The translations under genes were made by a program, and so were the position numbers. Positions 16,650 through 26,327 of a stretch of 37,594 nt of DNA are shown here, in pieces. Location of the stretch: contig JANXZQ010000499.1 in the NCBI GenBank assembly GCA_025355445.1, positions 1 to 37,594 on the forward strand, in the 5' to 3' direction. The first letter of the stretch is position 1. Each line of letters starts with the position of its first letter. The notes beneath the pieces were generated by a model. It had not been told where the DNA came from. It searched no databases and worked only from the letters and a program-made list of their open reading frames with translations. This DNA comes from Gammaproteobacteria bacterium. GTDB taxonomy: Bacteria; Pseudomonadota; Gammaproteobacteria; Steroidobacterales; Steroidobacteraceae.

Positions 16650-18362
16650 ATGATGGAATTCAAAAAGACAGAGCCGAACCGGTTGCCCTGGCTGGTGATG
16701 GCGAGCCTATTGGCCGCTGGACTCGCCACGCCCAAGGATTTGCCGGACGGCACCAGCAAGGTGCTCGCCGCCGCGGGCGCAGCCCTGCGAAATCAAGACT
16801 ATCGTGGCACCCTGCGTATTCTCGAGCCTGCGATGAATGCGCTGGCCACCAATGCGGCCGCGTGGCGCAATCTCGGCGTGGCTCACCTCAAGCTTCATGA
16901 GTCCGATGCGGCACAGCAGGCGTTTGGGAGGGCCCTAAAGCTCGATCCCAAAAACACCCGTTTGCTGATGTTCCTAGGTCTAGCTGCGGCCCAGTCAGGG
17001 CAAACGGAGCAAGCGTTCGAGTGGTTGCAAAAGGCCAAGGCGATGCGGCAGGTCGATATGACGCAGCTGGACATAGAACCCGACATGACCGCCTTGCGCA
17101 GTGACCCCCGATATTCGGCCTTATTGCCCCGACCGGAAGATTTCGCGCATCCCTTCGTAGAAGCAGTGAACATCATTCGGGAGTGGGATGGTGAAGTCGC
17201 GGGCGATCAGTTCGGCTGGATCGCGCGTGTGATTGGCGATGTCGACGGTGATGGTGTCAACGATTTCGTCACTTCTGCGCCAACCAAGAATATCGACGGC
17301 GAGAATGCCGGACGAATTTATGTCTACTCGGGAAAAACCGGACAATTGTTGTGGAAGGTGGACGGTGCGCCCGGTGATCAATTGGGGACTGGTATCGAGG
17401 CCGCGGGTGACGTCAACAAAGATGGTATTCCGGATGTCATCGGCAGCGCGCCAAGCATCGACACCGTGTACGTTTATTCGGGGCGGAACGGCCGCGTCCT
17501 CATGACCCTGCATGGGGAAGCTGCGGGCGATACATTTGGTGCTCACGTAGCCTGCGTCGGCGATGTCGACGGCGACGGATATTCGGACATCATCGTGGGC
17601 GCGCCGGGTAACAATACCGGCGGAAAAGGAGCCGGACGTGCCTACGTATATTCGGGTAAAGACGGCCGGCTGCTGCTGACGCTCAACGGCAAACGCGCAG
17701 GCGATGCCTTCGGCAGCACCGTCAGCGGCTATTCGGACGCAAAGCAGCACCTTCTGCTGGTGGGCGCGCCGGCAGCGGGGCCCCGTAAGAGCGGCCGCGT
17801 TTACGTGTATCGGGATCTTTCCCAAAAGCCCGCGTTTGTTTTCGACGCCGATCCCACCGGCGTCGCATTGGGATACATGTTCCTCTCTGTACTGGGGGAC
17901 GTCGATGGTGACGGTGTTCCCGACGTATTTGCGTCGGACTGGTCGGACGCTGGCAAAGGCGCGGGAACCGGGAAGGCATACGTCTATTCGGGCCGAACCG
18001 GCCGCAGGCTCTACACGTTCACCGGTGAGACGGCGGGCGAAGGGTTCGGGACCACCCAGTCTGTCGCCGGTGATGTGACCGGCGATGGCCGCGCTGACCT
18101 CATCATCGGCTCGTGGCAGTACAGCCGCGAAGCGCAGGGCGCGGGGCGCGCTTATTTGTACGACGGCCGCAGCGGCCAACTGCTCAGAACCTACACCAGC
18201 CGAGTGCCGGGAGATACGTTCGGCTTTGATGCGGTGGGCATGGGTACGCGCGACGGCAACGGTCAAAGCGAGCTCTTGATCACAGCGGGATGGAGCGGGG
18301 TGCATGGATATCACTCCGGCCGCATCTTTCTCATTTCCACCGGGATTAAAAGCCCGCTATGA
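16650..18362 (+). CDS. Exported TPR plus FG-GAP (integrin-alpha-like) beta-propeller protein
   Basis: TPR-like AAWRNLGVAHLKLHESDAAQQAFGRALKLDPKNTRLLMFLGLAAAQSGQTEQAFEWLQKA followed by repeats containing DVDGDGVND, DVNKDGIPD, DVDGDGYSD, DVDGDGVPD, DVTGDGRAD. Confidence 0.9.
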   Translation: MMEFKKTEPNRLPWLVMASLLAAGLATPKDLPDGTSKVLAAAGAALRNQDYRGTLRILEPAMNALATNAAAWRNLGVAHLKLHESDAAQQAFGRALKLDPKNTRLLMFLGLAAAQSGQTEQAFEWLQKAKAMRQVDMTQLDIEPDMTALRSDPRYSALLPRPEDFAHPFVEAVNIIREWDGEVAGDQFGWIARVIGDVDGDGVNDFVTSAPTKNIDGENAGRIYVYSGKTGQLLWKVDGAPGDQLGTGIEAAGDVNKDGIPDVIGSAPSIDTVYVYSGRNGRVLMTLHGEAAGDTFGAHVACVGDVDGDGYSDIIVGAPGNNTGGKGAGRAYVYSGKDGRLLLTLNGKRAGDAFGSTVSGYSDAKQHLLLVGAPAAGPRKSGRVYVYRDLSQKPAFVFDADPTGVALGYMFLSVLGDVDGDGVPDVFASDWSDAGKGAGTGKAYVYSGRTGRRLYTFTGETAGEGFGTTQSVAGDVTGDGRADLIIGSWQYSREAQGAGRAYLYDGRSGQLLRTYTSRVPGDTFGFDAVGMGTRDGNGQSELLITAGWSGVHGYHSGRIFLISTGIKSPL

Positions 18363-20548
18363 GGTCCTCATCAACGCAGGCGCAATGGGCAGTGATCGCA
18401 CGCGCCGTCCCGTCAGCTGAAATACCGCATTGGCGATTGCCGGTGCTACAGGAGGTACCGCAATCTCACCGGCGCCGGACGGAGCCGCGTTGCTCGCAAT
18501 GATCTGGACATAGGTCACCGGACTTTCGGACATGCGCAGCAACCGGTAGTCGTTGAAATTATTTTGTTCGATGCCTCCGTTCCTGAGAGAAACAGCCTCA
18601 TAAAGCGCTGCGGACGTACCGAACTGAAGCCCTCCGGAGATTTGCGCCTCTAATCCGAGGGGATTGACGGCTACGCCGCAATCGACCGCGGCCCAAATAC
18701 GATGGACAGTCAGCAAGTTCTGCGCCGCCAGCGAAACTTCCGCAACAATCGCAATATAAGAGCCTCGACAGCAATGACAGGCCAGCCCGCGTCCGCGCCC
18801 CGGGGCCGCTTCGCTTGCCCAAGCCGCGTGCTCGGTAACCGCCGTAAGAACCCGTCTGAGACGGTCAGCTTCGACGTCCGTCCCATCTCGGCCCGGAATA
18901 TTCCGTCCTCCGGGTAGCATCCCCATTCGATACTGCAGCGGATCCTTTTGTGCGGCCGCCGCCAACTCATCGACGAAGCATTCGACGACGAACGCATTGA
19001 TCGAATCCTCGACCGAGCGCCACCACCCCACCGGCACCCGGCATTGCAATGCGGTGTATTCCATGCGAAATGCCGGGACTTCGTAGGGGACATCGCGGGC
19101 TCCGCCTACTTGCGTCTCCTCCGGCGCCGACTGATGCGAGGGTTGCAAGAATGCCGCGATCGAGACCGATGACATGCGATCCAACCAAGCCTTCGGAAAA
19201 CCTTCAACGTCGAGCGATGCACTCACGGTATGAGCCGCTGCAGGACGATAGCGATCGAACTTGAATCGTCCTCGCGAGTCCAAAACACCTGGACCGGCGC
19301 GCTGACCCGGCTTGCGATCTGCGCGGCTTCGACGGCGAAATCAGTGGCATCGCGTCGCCCGAATCCACCCCCAATCAGGGTCTGATGCACTATCACCGTC
19401 TGCGGCGGCCTACCAAGAATGCCGGCGATAGCCGCTCGCGCGTGCGCAGCGTTTTGCGTGGGAAGCCACGCCTCAACCCCATCGGCTTGAACATGTACCG
19501 TCGCATTCATGGGTTCAATGGTTGCATGCGCGAGAAAGGGCAGCTCGAATGTCCTCTCAATGATTCCTCGCGTGCCAGCGAGAGCGGCAAGTGCATGACC
19601 GCGGGTCTGGACGACGGACCCCGCCATTGAGGTGTTGCGGCGCAATGACGCTGAAATCTGCAGTGAGTTCAAGTCCGCGTCGTTTTGAAACTCCCAGTTG
19701 GCCTTGAGGCGGCGCCGCCCCTCAACGGCAGCCCAAGAGTCGCGAGCGACAATAGCAACCCCTCCGCGCGTAAACGCGTCATGCCCGACCGCGTCGATTG
19801 CAAACACGGAGTGTACTCCCGTGACGGCTAACGCCGCGGTATCGTGGAACGATCGCAGTCGTCCGCCGATGCGTGGACACCGTGCAACGACGGCACGCAT
19901 CATTCCGGGCAGGCGCACATCGATGCCGTAGATTGCCGACCCATCGACTTTGCTCGCGCACTCAATGGCGCGTACAGGACGGCCAATCAGTCGAAACTCC
20001 GCGATTTGCTTCAGCTTGACCTCGCCGAGCTGCGGCAGCGCGGCGGCGTCCGCCGCGACATCGGCATACCTGGCTTGCTGCTGATCCGGTCCCAGAATCA
20101 TTCCAAATTCGGTGCGGCAATGGTCGGGAAGGACACCCCACCTCGCGGCGGCTGCCCGGATGAGGAGATTGCGGGCCTGCGCTCCTGCACGTCTTAAGGG
20201 CAACCAAAGTGATCGAACGCTGTCGCTTCCCACGGTCAGATGGTCATACTGCGCCGTATTGACTTGCGCCTGTTGCACGTCGACGTTCGCCCAGTCGACG
20301 TCGAGTTCCTCCGCAAGAATCCTGGAAAGAGAAGTCAGTACACCTTGACCCATTTCCGCCTTTGCCACCAACAGCACGACGCGGCCATCGCCCATGATCT
20401 TGATCCAGGCGTCGAACGGACGCGGTTCATGCGTGCCGGCGGCAGAGCAAGGAGAAAGGTGAATCCCCAATAACACCGCGAGCGCACCTGCCCCGGTCAT
20501 TCGAAAAAATTGACGGCGCCCGATGTCGCTTGGCGATGAGAAGGGAAT
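18357..20548 (-). pseudogene. IorB-like aldehyde oxidase/xanthine dehydrogenase-family molybdenum hydroxylase large subunit, apparent frameshift near 19259-19268
   Basis: ORF 19223..20500 ends VFWTREDDSS; ORF 18357..19283 continues FKFDRYRPAAAHTVSASLD...; together they form one IorB-like protein. The Tat motif RRQFFRM lies upstream of the track's ATG; 5' end uncertain. Confidence 0.8.
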
Positions 20549-20564
20549 GTCAGCTCACCGCCAT

Positions 20565-23500
20565 CTACAATTTCATCGTAAATGCCACGAACAGCTGGCG
20601 CCCGAGCTGGTCATAAGTCGGGAAGGAGTTGGCTGCCCCACTCGCGGCAACATTCGCCGACACGACGGGCGGATCGCGATCGAATACGTTGTTCGCACCG
20701 GCACGCAGCTCCAAGGTTCGTCCAAGACTCCAACTGGCGGAAAGATCCAAATAACTCTGCGCCGCCAACCGTGCGTCGAACGCATCGAAGGATCCATTCG
20801 ACAAGGTGGGCTCGGCGCTGTTGGTATCGAGCGAGACCTTGCCGATGTAGCGCCACAGGGCTGTCAACTCGACATTCCACGGAGTCTGCCAGTTGAGCCG
20901 AAGATTGTGCCGCCATTTTGGATTCACGGTCAAACATTTTGGGCCAAACAGCCCTGCACAATCATAGGTGGGCAGGCCGGGCTGGGTAGTGGTGTTCTTC
21001 AACAGCGCGGCGCCGGTGAAATTGAACAGCAACGAGCCCGCTCGTTCGGTCAGCGGAAGTTTGTAAAGAGCCTGCACGTCGACGCCTTCCACCTTTGCGC
21101 CACCCACGTTGTTGTTGAGCTGCACGATATAGCCGCCGGTCGCGACACTCGAGCCACTCAGTGATCCCGCCGACGTGCGAACGATTTGACTGCAGGACGC
21201 GGGATCTCCCGTCGCGAGGCATTGCTGCAGAAGGAGGGGAGCGGACAGCGCCCCGACGGTGCTGGTCAGCTTGATCCGGTAGTAATCGATGCTGCCGGTG
21301 AAATTCGGCAATTCCGCGGGTGTGAACGTCATGCCGAGGGTAATCGAATCAGCCTGCTCGGGTTTCAAGCTGGGATTGCCGCCGGTCAGCTGTCCGCACT
21401 GCAGCGCGACGCATTGCTGAATGCGATCGGTGGTGCCACCATTGCCGTACTGGGCAGCAGTGACTCCTGTCCTCTGGCATTGAACGAAGGTGGCGGTCGC
21501 TGCCGTCAACACGCCCGTATTCGGATCCCGGGTGGGCGCGCAGGGATCAACGCTCGGCGAAGAGATCAAGCCGAAGCCGGGGGGCGTGAATAGCTCGATG
21601 ATATTGGGTGCGCGGATTGCACGCTGATAGCCGCCACGCAAGCGAATGTCGGATGTGGGAGCAAATTGCACTTCGAACTTGTAGGTGTTGACCCCGCCTG
21701 CCAGCTGATAGTCGGAACGACGAAAGCCGGCATCGGCCATCAATTCCTTGATCCCGGGTTTGTCTTGTACCAGCGGCGCACGCACCTCGAAGAAACCCTC
21801 CTTGAGCGAGTAGCCGTTGTCGATGGCCACGGACGCGCCTCCAAAACCTGACAACAGGCCGCTCTGCTCACCCGAATCGGGCGCGAACGACAGCTTTTCG
21901 TTCCGGTGCTCGAAGCCCACGTTGACACCCAGCCCCTCATTCGCAAACGGAGATTGCAATCCATACCTTGCGAGATCGCCGGTGATGTCCGCGTGTGCGA
22001 TGCGCTCGGTGACCGTGCCGTAGGACGTACCCACGGTATACAGCGGCGCCAATTGCGCCTGGGTCACCCCGCCGGTCTTGAAGATGTTCCAAGGCACACA
22101 GGGTGGTCCGCTGACGCACAGTGGATTTGCCGCCGTCCCTGTTGCCTGCAGCGCATTCGACACTGCCTGAAAGTTCAGGTAGTTGCTGTTGGCATTGAAC
22201 AGGGTGGTGTAATAGTACTGAGCGTATGCATCATAGTTCCAACCGTCCGCGATGAGCCCCTGGGTCCCCGCGACGGCGCGATAATTCGTGTGGTCCCACA
22301 CGGATGAACGGCCGCCGCCCTCGACGTTGCGCCGGCCGATTTGCAGGTTGGCACAGTTGGGAGACACATAGTTTGCCGGTACCGGGTTCGGCACCGGCGG
22401 ACATCCGGGCGAGGCCCGGTCCGCCGCAATTTGCGCAGGCGTACAGATCACTGACGCTTCCTGGGCGCTGAGTAACGGGTTGCTGCAATTGACGTTGAAG
22501 CCGCCGCTTTGCGTGGGATCGATGGGATTGGAGAAGAACAGTCCGGAGGGGGCTACGTCTATTCGCGTCTTATCATCCATGAATCCGAATTCGGCATAAG
22601 GTTTCGCGTGTTCGTTGATGTCAACGTGTGCAAAGAATCCAGCCGTGTAGCGCTGATCGCCTCGCGACATGTAAATGTAACGCTGTGAATTGAAAACGGC
22701 AGGCGGATTCGAGCCCGGTTGCGGCCAGGGCAGAAACTGGTCGCCCACCACGGTATAGGCATTGTTGTTCGGCGCGCCGAACTCGTTGGAACTTTGCGAT
22801 CCGCCGCACATCACGCCCGTTTTCGCAGCATTCAAGTTGAGCTGGCAGGCGCCAAAGTCTCGCGCGGCACTCGCTATGGGATCAGCCTGCAGATAATTCA
22901 GGTACGCCGTGACATTGCCCGCCCCATCGGCCACGTTCGATCCCAGCACCAAGCTGAAGCTTCGATTACGGCCATCGTGACGGCTCCCCGATGCCACGTC
23001 GAACCCTTGTGCTGCCTCCAGGCCCTGAGCGTAGCCGTTGTGATTCTGATGCCAATACTCTCCCTCCTGGGCGTCGAACCGAACGCCCTGAAAATCCCTT
23101 TTCATGACGAAATTCACGACGCCCGCAATGGCGTCCGATCCATACGTGGCGGAAGCTCCGCCGGTGACGACGTCGATGCGCTCTATCAATGCGACGGGAA
23201 TCTGATCAAGATCCGGCGCCGAATTGGGATTCGCGGTATTGGGATCTCCCGTACCCAGCCTGCGGCCGTTGACCAACACCAGCGTGCGCTGCGGGCCCAG
23301 GCCGCGAAGATCGGCAGTCGAGATACCCCCGGGGGTCGAAAGCCCCGCGGACGTATTGCTGAAGTCGGTGGCGGCATTTTGAAAATTCTGGGGCAGCTGA
23401 TTGATTAGATCGATGATGTCGGTCTTTCCGCCTTGACGGATTTCCTCGGCGGTCACCACCTGAATAGGCGAAGTACTCGTGAGATTCGGCGCCGCAATGC

Positions 23501-23639
23501 GCGAACCGGTTACGACCACCTCCGCAATTTCGTCCCCTTTCGGTGCGGGCGACTGCTGAGCCTCGCCGGGCGAGCATAAAATGAAGGCCAGCACCAGGCT
23601 CAATGAGCAATTCAATAGACGCGAATCAAAAATACGCAT
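20565..23639 (-). CDS. TonB-dependent receptor (large, about 1024 aa)
   Basis: EVVVTGSRIAAPNLTSTSPIQVVTAEEIRQGG; STADLRGLGPQRTLVLVNGRRL; RIDVVTGGASATYGSDAIAGVVNFVMKRDF. Confidence 0.96.
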   Translation of the reverse strand: MRIFDSRLLNCSLSLVLAFILCSPGEAQQSPAPKGDEIAEVVVTGSRIAAPNLTSTSPIQVVTAEEIRQGGKTDIIDLINQLPQNFQNAATDFSNTSAGLSTPGGISTADLRGLGPQRTLVLVNGRRLGTGDPNTANPNSAPDLDQIPVALIERIDVVTGGASATYGSDAIAGVVNFVMKRDFQGVRFDAQEGEYWHQNHNGYAQGLEAAQGFDVASGSRHDGRNRSFSLVLGSNVADGAGNVTAYLNYLQADPIASAARDFGACQLNLNAAKTGVMCGGSQSSNEFGAPNNNAYTVVGDQFLPWPQPGSNPPAVFNSQRYIYMSRGDQRYTAGFFAHVDINEHAKPYAEFGFMDDKTRIDVAPSGLFFSNPIDPTQSGGFNVNCSNPLLSAQEASVICTPAQIAADRASPGCPPVPNPVPANYVSPNCANLQIGRRNVEGGGRSSVWDHTNYRAVAGTQGLIADGWNYDAYAQYYYTTLFNANSNYLNFQAVSNALQATGTAANPLCVSGPPCVPWNIFKTGGVTQAQLAPLYTVGTSYGTVTERIAHADITGDLARYGLQSPFANEGLGVNVGFEHRNEKLSFAPDSGEQSGLLSGFGGASVAIDNGYSLKEGFFEVRAPLVQDKPGIKELMADAGFRRSDYQLAGGVNTYKFEVQFAPTSDIRLRGGYQRAIRAPNIIELFTPPGFGLISSPSVDPCAPTRDPNTGVLTAATATFVQCQRTGVTAAQYGNGGTTDRIQQCVALQCGQLTGGNPSLKPEQADSITLGMTFTPAELPNFTGSIDYYRIKLTSTVGALSAPLLLQQCLATGDPASCSQIVRTSAGSLSGSSVATGGYIVQLNNNVGGAKVEGVDVQALYKLPLTERAGSLLFNFTGAALLKNTTTQPGLPTYDCAGLFGPKCLTVNPKWRHNLRLNWQTPWNVELTALWRYIGKVSLDTNSAEPTLSNGSFDAFDARLAAQSYLDLSASWSLGRTLELRAGANNVFDRDPPVVSANVAASGAANSFPTYDQLGRQLFVAFTMKL

Positions 23640-23822
23640 TCTGCATGTCTCCCTGGCATTCGCTTTATTTTGACCGCTCGATCTTTCGTCGCGGTTTCTC
23701 CGAGTCAGGCCCGGCTGCGATGCAAACGATATAGGGGACGATCCACGACCGTGGTGCAGTTGTTGCTAACTTTTGATGTGATTAAGCCGCGTTGGAGACA
23801 CGGTTACTGATATCCATGCGCA

Positions 23823-23843
23823 CGCGGGTGCGGCACACCCGCG
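23823..23843. promoter_or_regulatory. Perfect 8-bp stem hairpin in the leader of the penicillin acylase gene
   Basis: CGCGGGTG-CGGCA-CACCCGCG; no T-run follows. Confidence 0.4.
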
Positions 23844-23887
23844 AATACGCGATAATCTAGGACCCTTCCCACCCAATAAACGAGACC

Positions 23888-26268
23888 GTGATGACGCGAC
23901 AATCGGCCTGTGTATCGATAATCCGTCTTGGTTCCTTGCTCTGCTTCGCCACCCTCAATGTCGCTGTGGCCGCTGTCGCCGATTCAGAAATCCACGGCGA
24001 CAAGACAGTCCAGGGACTCCTCATGCCCGTGCGCGTGCAGCGTGACCGCTGGGGCGTTCCGCATATCTACGCGAAGAACCAACACGACTTGTTCTTCGCG
24101 CAAGGATTCGTCGTTGCGCAAGACCGGCTGTTCCAGATGGAACTATGGAAGCGCTCGGGCCAGGGCCGACTGGCGGAAGTACTCGGGGCGGGGGCGGTCG
24201 AGCGCGACAGCAATGCACGGCGACTGCGCTACCGCGGCAACATGAATACGGAATTCGCGAGTTATGCGCCGGACGCAAAGGCAATTCTCGAAGCCTTCAC
24301 TTCGGGCATCAATGCCTATATCGACGCCGCACAAGTGCTGGGGGGACCGGGGCTTCCGGTCGAGTTCGCGATGGCCGGATTCCGTCCTGAGCATTGGCAG
24401 CCCGAGGATTGTCTGAATCGCCTGGCCGCTTACGCCATGACAGGAAACGCAGGTGCGGAACTTCAACACGCTGAGCTCGTGTCTTTGTTGGGCGCCCGCC
24501 AGGCCACCGACCTGTTCGAGTTTGATCCCGCCGTCGCGTTGGATCCGGCGCCGGCGGCAAATTACACGGGCTTGTCGCCGAAACTTCTGAAGGACATCGT
24601 CAGTAGCGATCAGCGCATCGAGTTCCGGCCGCTACGGGAGAGCAATAACTGGACCATCTCCGGGAACTTGACCGCGACCGGAAAGCCTCTGCTGGCGAAC
24701 GATCCGCATCGCGTCATTGCACAGCCGTCGCTGCGATACATCGTGCATCTGGTGGCGCCGGGTTGGAATGTCATCGGCGCCGGCGAGCCCGGGCTGCCGG
24801 GCGTCGCCCTAGGCCACAATGAGCACATCGCCTGGGGATTCACGATCTTCGGTCTCGACCAACAGGACCTGTACTTGGAATCTCTCGATCCCGCCGATCC
24901 AGAGCGCTATGCGACTGCGAGCGGTTGGCAGCGCATGGAAACAAGAACCGAAGTCATCGCCGTGCGCAATTCGAAATCAGTCCCGGTACAAGTCAAATTC
25001 ACGCGGCATGGCCCGGTTCTATGGCAGGACGGCACGCGCGCGCTGGCCTTGCGCTGGGTGGGAGCGGAGCCGGGAACCGCCGGCTATCTGGGATCCCTCG
25101 CCCTTGATCGAGCGCAGAATTGGCAGCAATTCGAATCGGCCATGCCGCGTTGGAAAGTGCCTTCCGAGAATATTGTGTATGCCGATCGCCAAGGCAACAT
25201 CGGTGAACACTCCGCCGGCTTGGCGCCATGGCGAAAGACCTGGACCGGGATGTTGCCGGTCCCCGGTAATGGTGCGTTCGAATGGAGCGGTTTCGTCCCG
25301 ACGCCCAAGCTGCCGCATAGCTTCAACCCGGCGACCAGTTTCATCGCAACTGCCAATCAAAAGATGATCCCAGATCACTACGGTTACGCGGTGGGCTACG
25401 AATGGGCAGACCCGGCCCGCTATCTTCGCGCCAAGGAACTCGTCGAAGCCGCCAAGAGCGCCGGGCACAAACTGACGGTGGCGGACATGGAAGCCTTTCA
25501 GTTGGACGTCGTTTCGTTGCACGCGCGCGCCTTGCAAATTCTACTGCGTTCCGTGCTGGCCGACGAGATAACAAAGTCACCCGATCAGGACCGCTCGGCA
25601 GCGCAACTGCTGCTCTCCTGGGATTGCGCACTGCACGCGGATTCCCCGCAAGCCGCGCTCTATGAATTATGGGTTGTGGAATTGCGCAAGGCCGTTACCG
25701 TTTTGATCGTGCCTGAGAACGCTCGAGCAGCGTTGGGCCTGCTGTCCATTCCGCAGGTGATCGCCGTATTGACGCAGTCCCGCGCGGGCGTAGCCGGTTC
25801 GGCTCCGCCACAAGACGCCGCACGTTTGCTGCTGAGCACTTTACAGGACGCGCGAACTCGTTTGGTCGCTCTACAGGGGAGCGACATGCGAGGGTGGTCC
25901 TGGGGCCATCTTCACCACGTCCGATTCCTCCACCCGCTCGATAAATTATCCGGCGGCGCAGAACTGCTGGATAGAGGACCCGTAGAACGGCCGGGCGATG
26001 GGGATGTCCTGCAGGCGACATGTTCGAGGACGACACTTTCGATCAGCTCGACGGCGCCAGCTACCGGCAGATAGTGGATCTGGCAAACTGGGACAACTCG
26101 CGGGCGATCAACGTCCCTGGACAGAGCGGACAGCCCCGCAGTAAGCACTACGACGATCTCTTGCCGCTCTGGAGCGAGGGCCGTTATTTTCCCTTGGTCT
26201 ATTCCAAAGAGGCCGTGGATCGCAACACGACCGACACCTTGCAACTCGCGCCGATGCGCGCGCACTGA
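23888..26268 (+). pseudogene. Penicillin acylase (S45 Ntn-hydrolase) family protein with an apparent C-terminal frameshift near 26012-26025
   Basis: VQRDRWGVPHIYAKNQHDLFFAQGFVVAQDRLFQMELWKR; nucleophile region ESNNWTISGNLTATGKPLLANDPH; C-terminal motifs GASYRQIVDLANWDNSRAINVPGQSGQPRSKHYDDLLPLWSEGRYFPL continue in another frame (ORF 26020..26268). Confidence 0.85.
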
Positions 26269-26327
26269 GCGGGCACGGTCCGTCCGTACGGTATACTCAA
26301 TCCAACGAAAACAAAATGGGAAGCCGC

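Noticed and set aside
17121-18314. 397-aa minus-strand ORF opposite the FG-GAP protein
   Set aside because: The opposite strand has clear FG-GAP/TPR repeats; the apparent repetitiveness of this ORF is the mirror of those repeats.
17170-18355. Direct DNA repeats considered as a CRISPR-like or VNTR array
   Set aside because: Repeats are explained by degenerate FG-GAP protein repeats of variable length, not conserved DNA repeats with spacers.
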